Positions 43,825 through 52,259 of a stretch of 64,000 nt of DNA are shown here, in pieces. Made by a program: the position numbers and the translations under genes. Numbering within the stretch: the first letter of the stretch is position 1; each line of letters starts with the position of its first letter. The stretch is from Daejeonella sp. JGW-45 (GTDB taxonomy: Bacteria; Bacteroidota; Bacteroidia; Sphingobacteriales; Sphingobacteriaceae): positions 126,199-190,198 of the forward strand of contig NZ_JARKNC010000006.1 in assembly GCF_029360805.1 (NCBI RefSeq), given 5' to 3'. The notes beneath the pieces are model-generated. The model was given only the letters and a program-made list of their open reading frames with translations, did no database searches and was not told where the DNA came from.

Positions 43825-46635
43825 ATGAAGAACATCATCATTTTTATTTTCACCAGCCTGATCGGGGCGCAGTTGTTTGCGCAGGATGGCCGTTTAAACG
43901 GAAAAGTAGTTTCATCAAAAAATAATGAGCCAATCGCTTACGCAGCGGTACTCTTAACCGGAGAAACCGATTCAACTAAACGGACTGGTGCGCTCACGAG
44001 CACAACCGGGGAATTTTCCTTAAAAGACCTGCAGGCTGGGAGGTACCTGCTGCAAATATCTTTCCTGGGTTATAAGTCGATCTTAAGACCTGTTCAGATA
44101 GCTGCAGGAAGTATCGATCTGGGATTGCTGAAGCTTGAGGAGGAAGCTCTTTCGCTGAATGAGGTTACCATAAGCGCAGAACAACTGGCAGTAAAAGTAA
44201 GGAAGGATACCATCGAGTATAATGCCGATTCCTTTAAAACACAGCCTAATGCGGTGGTAGAAGACCTGCTGAAGAAGCTGCCGGGAGTAGAAGTTGACCG
44301 CGACGGGAACATCCTGGTAGCCGGGCAAAAGGTAACCCGTTTGACCGTCGATGGAAAGGACTTCTTTGGCACTGATCCAAAAACGGCAACTAAAAACCTG
44401 CCGGCAGATGCAATAGCAAAGGTGCAGGTGGTAGACAGCAAAACCCTCGAGGCAAAAGCAACCGGTGTTGACGACGGGCAGCGCGAGAAAGTGCTGAATC
44501 TGACAATCAAGGAAGATAAAAAGCGGGGCTGGTTTGGTAATGCAAATGCTTCCGGCGGTACAACCGACAGGTATAATGGTTACTTGAGCGCAAATCATTT
44601 CAATAAAAACCTGCAGTTTGCTGTGCTTGGCATGAGCAATAATATTAGTAATTCCAGCTTTCAGTACGATGACCTGAGTAGTTTCTCAGGCGGAAATGTG
44701 GGAAATATATTTGCACCGCCAGCGGGCGGGAACTTCTCTATAAATGTAAATAACGGGCGTACTACTATCAGTGGTTCGGGAGTTTTCGATAACAATGCCA
44801 TCGGCGAAGTGACCACTCATAGTGGCGGAATAAATTACAGTAATAGCTGGGGTATGAGTAACAAACTGGCTATTAGCAGCAGCTACTTTACCTACTTTTC
44901 CCAAGGTGTAGGCAATCGGCGTTCAACTATTCAGGACATTAATCAAGCAGATGTACTGCGTACAGCTGAAGTCACAAACAGAAACTCCGACAATGAGGCT
45001 CACCGCTTCAATCTTAAAGCGGAGTATCATCCGGATTCTCTGACTGATATTACGTTCAGACCGAATGTGATCCTGAATTATACTACCAATGTTCATAACA
45101 GGGCTTTCAACTCTGCCTTTGACGGCACTGGAAGAAGCAATGACGGGAATCAGTATTTTAGCCAGCGGAACGTGACACCTTCGCTGTTTGGAGAATTTTC
45201 GGCGCTTCGCAGGATAAAAAGGGGCTCGATAGCCCTGCGTCTCAATGGTACACAAAACACCTATAATGCAGATTGGATAAATCGATCGCAGATCAATACT
45301 TACCAGAATGGAACACCGGAAATGACTGAACTGGATCAGCAGGCGCGTCAGGACAATGCGTCGAAAACCTATACAGTGGGATTAACCTATAATCGCCAGC
45401 TGAACAAAACCTGGAGTGCAAATGCAGGATATGCTTACAATCACGGGCTCGTTGACGCCGAGCAGTTGACTTATAGTTATAATACCATCACTGACAGGTA
45501 TGAAACGCTGGTTCCGAATCTTTCAAACCGCACCGACAATATGAACTGGATGCAGTCTGCACGCTTTGGATTTATTAATACTCGGGCACAATGGACCTAT
45601 AATTTCGGCTTTTGGCTTCAGGAATCGGGATTCGATGTTGCAGCATTTAGCACATCGGGAGCTACAATTAATCAGTTGGACAAAGCTTACTATAATTTTT
45701 TACCGCGGTTAAACATCAGCTTTAAAAACAAGGCCAATCATACCATCCAGCTGAACTATAATTCATCCGTAAACCTGCCTTCGGCAAATGACCTGCAGCC
45801 GGTGCAGAATAATACGAACCCGCTTTACCAGCGTATCGGGAATCAAGACCTGGAAGCGAGGAAGAATCACCGGATGTCGATCAATTTTAACACCTTCAGC
45901 GCCGACAATAACAAATATTGGAATGGTTATTTCCTGATCAATTACGCGATGGATGATTTTGGCAATAGTATGCGCTATGTTGACGGCGTGCAGCATGTCC
46001 AGCCTGTAAATGTTGACGGTAATTATTTCATCACGACAGGGACCTATTTTGGAAAGCCAACCGGGCTCAAAGGCTTGAGAATGGGTTACGGGCTTAACCT
46101 TTTCACTTCGCATACATCCTCATTTATAAACGCGAGCCGGAACCTGACTAAGCGATATAATATGGGCCCAAATGCGACTTTCAGCTATGACATAGAGGGT
46201 AAATTAAACAGCGGAGTGTCATTTGGTGTACAGTATAGCATGGTTAACAATTCTCAGCCCGCGGCGATCGATAACAAGTATTTCAGTTTCTATAATTACA
46301 GCAATGTGAGTTGGGAGTTCGTGAAAAATATGCGCGTTACCGCCGACCTCCAATTCAATGGCACAGCCGGAAGGGCCGATGGCTTTAATAATAATATGTT
46401 CCTTTTGAATTCGGGGATCGAACAATATTTGATGAAGCGGAGGATGACATTATCTGTAAAAGGATTTGATATCCTTAATCAGAATACCAACATCGATAGG
46501 ACGATTAATGCCAGCAGGATAGAAGACATCCGCTTTAACAGTATGACCAGGTATTTTTATATGATGTTAAACTTCCGGATCAATAAGGCAGGCGCAGGAA
46601 CAACCAGGTCAAATCCTAGAAGCACTGTTGGTTAA
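43825..46635 (+). CDS. Outer-membrane beta-barrel protein with CarboxypepD-like domain
   Basis: A 936-residue outer-membrane protein. Signal peptide 1-19; a carboxypeptidase-regulatory-like beta-sandwich (about 22-110, GRLNGKVVSSKNNEPIAYAAV); a plug-like region (about 125-215, VVEDLLKKLPGVEVDRDG and RLTVDGKDFFGTDPKTATKNLP); and a large C-terminal barrel. This is the TonB-receptor-like OMP family common in Bacteroidota, which lacks a strict SusD partner. It is 227 bp after phoX on the same strand. Substrate unknown. Confidence 0.88.
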   Translation: MKNIIIFIFTSLIGAQLFAQDGRLNGKVVSSKNNEPIAYAAVLLTGETDSTKRTGALTSTTGEFSLKDLQAGRYLLQISFLGYKSILRPVQIAAGSIDLGLLKLEEEALSLNEVTISAEQLAVKVRKDTIEYNADSFKTQPNAVVEDLLKKLPGVEVDRDGNILVAGQKVTRLTVDGKDFFGTDPKTATKNLPADAIAKVQVVDSKTLEAKATGVDDGQREKVLNLTIKEDKKRGWFGNANASGGTTDRYNGYLSANHFNKNLQFAVLGMSNNISNSSFQYDDLSSFSGGNVGNIFAPPAGGNFSINVNNGRTTISGSGVFDNNAIGEVTTHSGGINYSNSWGMSNKLAISSSYFTYFSQGVGNRRSTIQDINQADVLRTAEVTNRNSDNEAHRFNLKAEYHPDSLTDITFRPNVILNYTTNVHNRAFNSAFDGTGRSNDGNQYFSQRNVTPSLFGEFSALRRIKRGSIALRLNGTQNTYNADWINRSQINTYQNGTPEMTELDQQARQDNASKTYTVGLTYNRQLNKTWSANAGYAYNHGLVDAEQLTYSYNTITDRYETLVPNLSNRTDNMNWMQSARFGFINTRAQWTYNFGFWLQESGFDVAAFSTSGATINQLDKAYYNFLPRLNISFKNKANHTIQLNYNSSVNLPSANDLQPVQNNTNPLYQRIGNQDLEARKNHRMSINFNTFSADNNKYWNGYFLINYAMDDFGNSMRYVDGVQHVQPVNVDGNYFITTGTYFGKPTGLKGLRMGYGLNLFTSHTSSFINASRNLTKRYNMGPNATFSYDIEGKLNSGVSFGVQYSMVNNSQPAAIDNKYFSFYNYSNVSWEFVKNMRVTADLQFNGTAGRADGFNNNMFLLNSGIEQYLMKRRMTLSVKGFDILNQNTNIDRTINASRIEDIRFNSMTRYFYMMLNFRINKAGAGTTRSNPRSTVG

Positions 46636-46644
46636 GTTTAAAAT

Positions 46645-46702
46645 GGTGAAAGAAGGTGAATTGAATGAGTTTTATGAAGGCATTCAATTCACCTTTTACC
46701 TT
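46645..46702. terminator. Bidirectional palindrome between two receptor genes
   Basis: AAGGTGAATTGAATG (46653-46667) and CATTCAATTCACCTT (46681-46695) are perfectly complementary over 15 bp, with outer GGTGAAAG/CTTTTACC extending the stem with one G-T pair. It lies between the convergent stop codons and repeats the word GGTGAA. It is probably a bidirectional terminator. Confidence 0.85.
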
Positions 46703-46710
46703 TCAGCCGT

Positions 46711-49281
46711 TTATAAGGAGTAACGAAGGGTCAGCCCAAATGTTCTTGGGTCTCCAAGTACGCCTGCGTAATGGCCTGCATTTCCGCCTGCAGGCAATAA
46801 TTGCTCAAAATAATCTTTGTTGAACAGGTTACGGCCCCAAACGTATGCCGAAAAGCCTGTCGTAGCTTTATAGCCGATGCGGCCGTTAATAAGGGTATAG
46901 GCTTCAATATTCAAGTATTTAGAAGGCGAAGGGCTTGACGAAAAGTCGGAACGGTAATAAGCATCCAGTGCACTGAAGAACTTAGCTTCCTTCTTGAAAA
47001 ACTTAGCCGGCGTAGCGAATTCTCCTCCCGCTGATCCTGCCCACTTGGAGATGCCTGGAAGCTGTCCGCCGGAAATGTCTTTGAATGCTACCTGTACGCC
47101 GTTAACTGTTAAGCCTGTTTCTTCCAGCGGAAGCGGTGCATTGGTAAAGCGGTCATATTTCGCGTCCGTGTAAGCTGCAGCTCCGTAGAACGTGAAATTC
47201 TGGTTTGCTCTCAGGTTTGCATCCAGTTCAAACCCTTTTACGCTTACCTTTTCTGCGTTTGCAATATAGCCTCGGTTCACGCCCAGTTCAGGCGACTGCA
47301 CATTGGTCTGGTAATCTTTAATATCAGACTGGTGAAGGGTAAAGTTCAGCGTAAGGTTGTCAGCAGGTGAAGATTTTATTCCAAGTTCATAGTGCTTTGT
47401 GTCCTCGGGTTTAATAACCGCCAGGTTAGTGGCCGCCCCGCCCCCTGGTGCTGATGGAAGACCAGCTACGTTAACACCTACGGGCTTGAAGCTGGTAGAG
47501 TATGTAGCAAAAGCATTTAATCGTCTGCTTGGTCTGTAAGCGGCGGTGAACGAATACGTGAAGTTTTTCTCATCGGCATCGGCTACATACGACTGACTGC
47601 TGTATACACCGTTTTTTAGCGCAATTAATGCGGGGTCTGTAGTTTGCAGGCCACCCCGGGCGATCCGGCTATAGTTTACATCCTTTTCATCATAATTGAA
47701 GCGAACGCCCGGCAATATGTGGAAGTTCTTAATGATCTCCCAGTCGATGCTGGCAAATGCAGCTGCGCTTTTCGATTTGATGGAAGCGGTAGTGTATATA
47801 CCATATCCTTCAAACAGGCCGGGTGTTCTCCAAAGTAGGCTGGTGGAGCTCTGAGAGAAGCGCCATTGATCGGAACCGGATTCTTCTGTTCCGTTGATCT
47901 TTACTTCCTGATCGATGAAAAATACACCGACGACACCGCTTAGTTTTTCTGAAAGCTGACCTGCATAACGTAGCTCCTGAGACCAGTTCCGGTGTTCTGC
48001 CGGGTTTTGAGATTTGGCCAGAGCCTGTAGTCCGGTGAAATCCCTGTCATTTGACGGAATCCAGTTCCAGTAGCGCCAGGCTGTGGTAGAGGTCAGGGTG
48101 CCTGGTCCTAATTTTGTTTCGGCGTTTAATGAAACACCACCCAGTTCGTTACCTGAATTCCATGGTGTATCATGATCAATTTTACGATCAAAAGCATTGA
48201 GGCTAGGCAGCGAATATCCGAGCTCGGCGGTAATTGCGTTGAACTGGCGATAAGCAGGCCTTAGGGTTTGTACTACTCCCGCAACTACCTGGGCATACCC
48301 ATCAGGTTCCTGGTCAGAGGCATCCAGCGCAAGGGTTATGAAGGTGTTGTCTGTGGGCTTGTACAGCAGCTGGCCGCGAAAGCCGAGGTTGTTTATATCG
48401 TTGGTTGCTTTACCAGTTCGGATGTTTTCTATCACACCGTCCCGTTGGGTGCCAGAAAAGGAAACACGCACAGCAAATTTCTTGCTTAAAGGTCCGGTGA
48501 CAGAGGTTTTCGCCTGGATGTATCCATAGTTACCGAAGCTGCTTTCAAAATTATATTCAGGGGTGAAACTAGCTTTGCGGGTTACGATATTGAAAGCACC
48601 AGCCGTTGTATTCTTCCCGAAGAGGGTACCCTGTGGACCGCGCAGTACCTCAATGCGGTCGATATCAATAAAGTCAAGAGTAGCAGCTGCAGGCCTTGCA
48701 TAGTAAACGCCGTCTACATAATAACCTACTCCCGGATCAAGACCATCATTTGTCAGCCCGAATGGTGAGCCTATACCACGAATATTAACACCGGTGTTTC
48801 TGGGATTTGACGTATACATCTGCACGGATGGGATGAGCTCTTTAACGCGGCCCACATTGAATGCTCCTGATTCCTGGATCTGTGCACCGCCAACAACAGA
48901 AATCGGAATTGGAACATCTTGCAATGCCTCTGATCGCCGCCTGGAGGTAACGACGATTTCTTCAAGCAGAGCGTCTTCTACAAGTGTAAGCTGTACTGGC
49001 GTATTGAAACCGAGTATCTGGAAATCCTGAGGTCTAAACCCTATAAAGGTTGCCCTGATGTAAAAAGGGGGCTGTTGATTCACAGTTAGTTTGAATTGCC
49101 CGAGAGAATCAGCTTTGGTTGAGTTGTTGGTCCCTCTTACTGCAATTGTGGCGTCGGCCAGAGGCTGTCCCTGGCTGTCTTTTACCGACCCGGAAACTAC
49201 TTGCTGAGCAAGCAAAGAACCAGAATAGAGAAGAAATACGTTTAGCAGCAGAAATTTTACTGCATACGGGAAATGTTTCAT
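46711..49281 (-). CDS. TonB-dependent receptor behind a polycysteine leader ORF
   Basis: An 856-residue outer-membrane receptor. Signal peptide (1-25), CarboxypepD-like domain (about 27-112, VVSGSVKDSQGQPLADATIAV), plug (about 120-230, SEALQDVPIPISVVGGAQIQ in outline, then RIEVLRGPQGTLFGKNTTAGAFNIVTR) and a 22-strand barrel ending LTLRYSL. It belongs to the iron/siderophore/other small-molecule class rather than SusC. Upstream on its own strand lie a consensus promoter and a 37-codon ORF ending Cys-Cys-Cys-Arg, and a methylenetetrahydrofolate-reductase-like gene is divergent, which hints at sulfur-compound uptake (inference). Confidence 0.9.
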   Translation of the reverse strand: MKHFPYAVKFLLLNVFLLYSGSLLAQQVVSGSVKDSQGQPLADATIAVRGTNNSTKADSLGQFKLTVNQQPPFYIRATFIGFRPQDFQILGFNTPVQLTLVEDALLEEIVVTSRRRSEALQDVPIPISVVGGAQIQESGAFNVGRVKELIPSVQMYTSNPRNTGVNIRGIGSPFGLTNDGLDPGVGYYVDGVYYARPAAATLDFIDIDRIEVLRGPQGTLFGKNTTAGAFNIVTRKASFTPEYNFESSFGNYGYIQAKTSVTGPLSKKFAVRVSFSGTQRDGVIENIRTGKATNDINNLGFRGQLLYKPTDNTFITLALDASDQEPDGYAQVVAGVVQTLRPAYRQFNAITAELGYSLPSLNAFDRKIDHDTPWNSGNELGGVSLNAETKLGPGTLTSTTAWRYWNWIPSNDRDFTGLQALAKSQNPAEHRNWSQELRYAGQLSEKLSGVVGVFFIDQEVKINGTEESGSDQWRFSQSSTSLLWRTPGLFEGYGIYTTASIKSKSAAAFASIDWEIIKNFHILPGVRFNYDEKDVNYSRIARGGLQTTDPALIALKNGVYSSQSYVADADEKNFTYSFTAAYRPSRRLNAFATYSTSFKPVGVNVAGLPSAPGGGAATNLAVIKPEDTKHYELGIKSSPADNLTLNFTLHQSDIKDYQTNVQSPELGVNRGYIANAEKVSVKGFELDANLRANQNFTFYGAAAYTDAKYDRFTNAPLPLEETGLTVNGVQVAFKDISGGQLPGISKWAGSAGGEFATPAKFFKKEAKFFSALDAYYRSDFSSSPSPSKYLNIEAYTLINGRIGYKATTGFSAYVWGRNLFNKDYFEQLLPAGGNAGHYAGVLGDPRTFGLTLRYSL

Positions 49282-49344
49282 TTTTATGTGTTATTAAAGA
49301 TTTATTGGAAATAATAAAAATTGATAGTTTGAATTCAATGGTGA

Positions 49345-49458
49345 TCAGCGGCAACAACAGGGTTGCAAAAAGCGGCTTAAATTCAGGGGAAGAGGTGAAT
49401 AGCTAACTTGTTTTGACATAATCCTGCCTTTAGTAGTGGGACGTTCTGGTTGTTTCAT
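49345..49458 (-). CDS. Short leader ORF ending CCCR, candidate cysteine attenuator
   Basis: A 37-codon ORF on the minus strand, ending with SRFLQPCCCR and a TGA, in the leader of the TonB receptor 63 bases upstream of its start. The ATG at 49458 lies 4 bases after a TATACTTG promoter box, so its mRNA would be leaderless. An internal ATG at 49419 gives a 24-residue version. It contains three consecutive Cys codons just before the stop, the feature of polycysteine upstream ORFs described in mycobacteria, where ribosome stalling at low cysteine activates downstream genes. That it works the same way here is inference. Confidence 0.55.
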   Translation of the reverse strand: MKQPERPTTKGRIMSKQVSYSPLPLNLSRFLQPCCCR

Positions 49459-49462
49459 GCCG

Positions 49463-49492
49463 CAAGTATAGGTAAATATCCTATTATATCAA
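49463..49492 (-). promoter_or_regulatory. Promoter of the leader ORF/TonB receptor transcript
   Basis: Minus strand: TTG (plus 49490-49492), 19-base spacer, TATACTTG (plus 49463-49470). It fits TTG-N19-TAnnTTTG except for one base of the -7 box. The next ATG starts 4 bases downstream. Confidence 0.7.
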
Positions 49493-49661
49493 TAAAGTCT
49501 ATGGAATTAGTAGTCATTTATTTTAAAAAATGCTTTGATCAATGGGCAGACAACGTTTTTATGAATTATTTTTATCGTTCATATCGGCTTTTGTTAAGAG
49601 TTATAAACCAGAGGCATTCCGTTCCATCCCCGAATAGCGTTCTTGAACTCAGCTCCGGTTG

Positions 49662-49695
49662 TTGAAAATATTTTGGTTCTACTTTTATATCTTTG
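49662..49695 (+). promoter_or_regulatory. Promoter of the MTHFR-like gene
   Basis: TATCTTTG at 49688-49695 matches the -7 element; TTG at 49662-49664 is 23 bases upstream. The ATG at 49720 lies 24 bases downstream, supporting that start. Confidence 0.6.
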
Positions 49696-49719
49696 CAACA
49701 GCAGAGCAGCTTAAGAATT

Positions 49720-50691
49720 ATGTTTGTACAAAAAATTAAATCCGGCGCGTCAGGGATTTTACTTTATGGTATTACACCTCCAAAGTCGGAGACAAGTCCG
49801 GAGAAAGTGGCCGAAATTGCTGAAAAGACAATGGGTCGTTTAGCTACAATTGATATCGATGCCCTTATCGTATACGATGTGCAGGATGAGTCGGCGAGGA
49901 CATCGGAGGAAAGACCATTCCCTTTTCTGAAGGCTCTTGATCCGTTTTATTTCGCAAGTAAATACCTCAATGAATTGGATGTTCCCAAGATAATCTATCG
50001 TCCTGCCGGTAAATTTTCGACAGAAGAACTTTCGGAATGGCTGGAGAATGTTCATAGTTATAATTTTTATCCGGTGTTTGTGGGGGTTCCGGCTCCTGAT
50101 TTTCCCGTAAAAACGAGTCTCCCCGAGGCTTATAAAATCTGGAGTAAGCACGAAAGTACATCCGTGATAGGTGCTGTCACTATTCCTGAGAGACATGCAG
50201 TTCTTAAAGATGAAGATGTACGTATCCTGGATAAAGTAGGTTGCGGGGTATCTTATTTTATTTCCCAATGTGTCTTTAATGTTGAATATGCGAAGAAGGT
50301 TATCGAAGATCTTGATTGCGCATGTACGAAAAATAATCGGAAAGTCCCAACAATTATATTTACCCTGACAGCTTGTGGTTCGGCAAAAACGCTGCATTTC
50401 ATGGAATGGCTTGGAATACATGTACCCGAAGAGCTAAAGGAAGAACTAAGGACATCTGATAATATCCTGGAGAAGTCGGTGAATGTTTGCCTGAGCATAG
50501 CTTCCGAGTTGATTGAATTCTGCACCGCGCGTTCAATTCCCTTTGGATTTAATATTGAAAGCGTCGCGATAAGGAAGGAAGAGATCGAAGCCTCAATAAA
50601 TATGGTGGATGAAATAGCTCAAATGCTTGCAAATAAGGGCTTGCGTAAATTGCGTGAGAAAGAGGCGGAAGTTTTACCAAAAGGAGTTTAA
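49720..50691 (+). CDS. Methylenetetrahydrofolate-reductase-like protein
   Basis: A 323-residue TIM-barrel protein related to MetF-type methylenetetrahydrofolate reductases, which make 5-methyl-THF for methionine synthesis. The core includes VYDVQDESARTSEERPFPF, the strand-loop VFVGVPAPDFP, and FTLTACGSAKTLHFMEWLG, the latter typical of a divergent MTHFR-like branch. It is not the canonical MetF, whose FAD-binding motifs I cannot find exactly. Start chosen at ATG 49720 (MFVQKIKSG), behind a -7 box; a longer frame starts at 49693. It is divergent from the TonB receptor with the polycysteine leader. Confidence 0.75.
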   Translation: MFVQKIKSGASGILLYGITPPKSETSPEKVAEIAEKTMGRLATIDIDALIVYDVQDESARTSEERPFPFLKALDPFYFASKYLNELDVPKIIYRPAGKFSTEELSEWLENVHSYNFYPVFVGVPAPDFPVKTSLPEAYKIWSKHESTSVIGAVTIPERHAVLKDEDVRILDKVGCGVSYFISQCVFNVEYAKKVIEDLDCACTKNNRKVPTIIFTLTACGSAKTLHFMEWLGIHVPEELKEELRTSDNILEKSVNVCLSIASELIEFCTARSIPFGFNIESVAIRKEEIEASINMVDEIAQMLANKGLRKLREKEAEVLPKGV

Positions 50692-50721
50692 CTACAGCGA
50701 TTTAGTGAATTGTCGTTTCAG

Positions 50722-50767
50722 TTTAAATGAATACGGTTCTTTACTTTAAATGAATACGGTTCTTTAC
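50722..50767. repeat. Perfect 23-bp tandem duplication
   Basis: A 23-bp unit beginning TTTAAATGAATACGG occurs twice in a row (50722-50744 and 50745-50767) without mismatch, directly next to the stop codon of the minus-strand gene. Confidence 0.9.
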
Positions 50768-51208
50768 TTACTTTTTCGTCATAAGCGCCAGTACACCCGC
50801 CGTTACCAGGGATCCAAACACATAGTAGCCGATGGTCATCATTTGCCGCTTATCAGTATTTGCAACGTGCTGATCATTTAAACCCATAGGCTTTGGAGCT
50901 TTAACAGCTGCTATTCCGGCTGATACTCCGGCTCCAATTGCACGTAATAACATGAATTTCTTACCGCCCATTCCTATTGCCGCAAAATAAGACGCATTCG
51001 TAAGGACATCACCGGCGAGTGTAATACCATATAGGCGATCGCCGGTAGGGGGTGCAACATCCATTGCCGCAGCTGATTTTTTCAGGGCTTCTTTTCCAAC
51101 GAGATCAAGCCTCGGAGCGTCCGGATCCAATTTTCGTAATGTTTCATGAAGGATGTTAAGCGCTGCAGCGCCTGCGAAGCCGGCAATAAGAGATTTCATG
51201 AAGTTCAT
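50768..51208 (-). CDS. Hypothetical membrane protein, 146 aa
   Basis: A small integral membrane protein of 146 residues, rich in Ala/Gly. Hydrophobic stretches lie near residues 5-20 (LIAGFAGAAALNIL), 60-80, 85-100 and 127-143 (YYVFGSLVTAGVLAL). I do not recognise a named family; homologues of this kind are generally annotated as hypothetical. An internal start at the second Met (MKSLIAG) is possible. The gene is convergent with the MTHFR-like gene. Confidence 0.7.
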   Translation of the reverse strand: MNFMKSLIAGFAGAAALNILHETLRKLDPDAPRLDLVGKEALKKSAAAMDVAPPTGDRLYGITLAGDVLTNASYFAAIGMGGKKFMLLRAIGAGVSAGIAAVKAPKPMGLNDQHVANTDKRQMMTIGYYVFGSLVTAGVLALMTKK

Positions 51209-51343
51209 ATTTGTAGTTTTAGGGATAACACAATAGCAAGGTGATTGGTTTTGATAAGTATTAAGTAGTGTGATTAGCCGCAGGATCAGCTTGCCAGTTG
51301 TCCGCTTATTTTATTAATTTGTCTTCCAACTTTATATCTCGCC

Positions 51344-52087
51344 ATGCTTAAAGAAGAACGGTTAAATTACATCATCAATCAAATAAACATTCATAACAAA
51401 GTGTTGTCAGCCGAGTTGAGTGTGCAGCTGCGTGTTTCTGAGGATACAATAAGAAGAGATTTAAACGAATTAACTGAAAGCGGGCTTATTCTTAAAGTAC
51501 ATGGCGGTGCGATATCGCGGTCTTTCCATTCGCCTTTTTCGGAACGGGAAGTTTATAAAAAGGAGGCCAAAAAAGATATAGCAAGGCGAGCACTGGGGCT
51601 GATTGAAGACGGCATGGTCATATTAGTGGGAGGCGGTACTACAATGATTGAGCTGGCAAGAATGATTCCCGAGCAACTGCATTGTACTTTTTTTACTATT
51701 AGTCCGCTGGTTGCCCTCGAACTTGCCGAGTCCCCGAACCTGGATGTTCACCTGATTGCCGGTAAGCTCTCATCAAATTCGCAGATACTGGTAGGATCTC
51801 AAGTGATTCATCAGTTAGCTGAAATTCATGCAGATCTCTGTTTTCTGGGTGCAAACAGCGTGTCGATTAAAGACGGTGTTACGGATTCCGATTGGGAAGT
51901 GGTTCAGGTTAAGAAGGGTATGATTAAAGCAGCATCTGAAACAGCTATTCTAACCATTGCAGATAAGCTTAATTCTGTTCAAAAAATGCGGGTTTGCAGT
52001 CTCGACGAGATTACTTACATGATCACTGATCTGAATAATACGCACGCGACCTTTAGCCAATATGCTGAAAAGATTAAACTCATCTAG
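51344..52087 (+). CDS. DeoR/GlpR-family transcriptional regulator
   Basis: A 247-residue repressor-type regulator. The N-terminal DeoR winged helix (about 1-60: RLNYIINQINIHNKVLSAELSVQLRVSEDTIRRDLNEL in outline) carries the helix-turn-helix VSEDTIRRDL. The C-terminal DeoRC sugar-phosphate sensor domain has VGGGTTMIELAR. Proteins of this family often control sugar catabolism genes and respond to a phosphorylated sugar. Its position 172 bp upstream of anmK-susC-susD suggests that it regulates this salvage locus. Confidence 0.93.
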   Translation: MLKEERLNYIINQINIHNKVLSAELSVQLRVSEDTIRRDLNELTESGLILKVHGGAISRSFHSPFSEREVYKKEAKKDIARRALGLIEDGMVILVGGGTTMIELARMIPEQLHCTFFTISPLVALELAESPNLDVHLIAGKLSSNSQILVGSQVIHQLAEIHADLCFLGANSVSIKDGVTDSDWEVVQVKKGMIKAASETAILTIADKLNSVQKMRVCSLDEITYMITDLNNTHATFSQYAEKIKLI

Positions 52088-52259
52088 GTTTTTTACTTCA
52101 TGCAGGATTTTGCAGGATTTCTGAAAAACTTGCAAAATAATTTGTTTAGTGACGAAAAACTTCCCACTTTACACTGTCTAAAGTATCTTTAACAGGAATA
52201 TATAATCGTGTTTTTTTTGCGTATATTGATACGTAGACATATTCCGCGCCGATCATATC

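Noticed and set aside
44083-44598. Long antisense frames inside the outer-membrane barrel gene at 43825
   Set aside because: They are opposite-strand shadows of a well-supported gene, rich in Cys/Phe runs and without family motifs.
49450-49665. 71-codon plus-strand frame upstream of the MTHFR-like gene
   Set aside because: It runs across the receptor promoter and has a composition unlike a protein; the polycysteine ORF on the other strand explains part of this region better.
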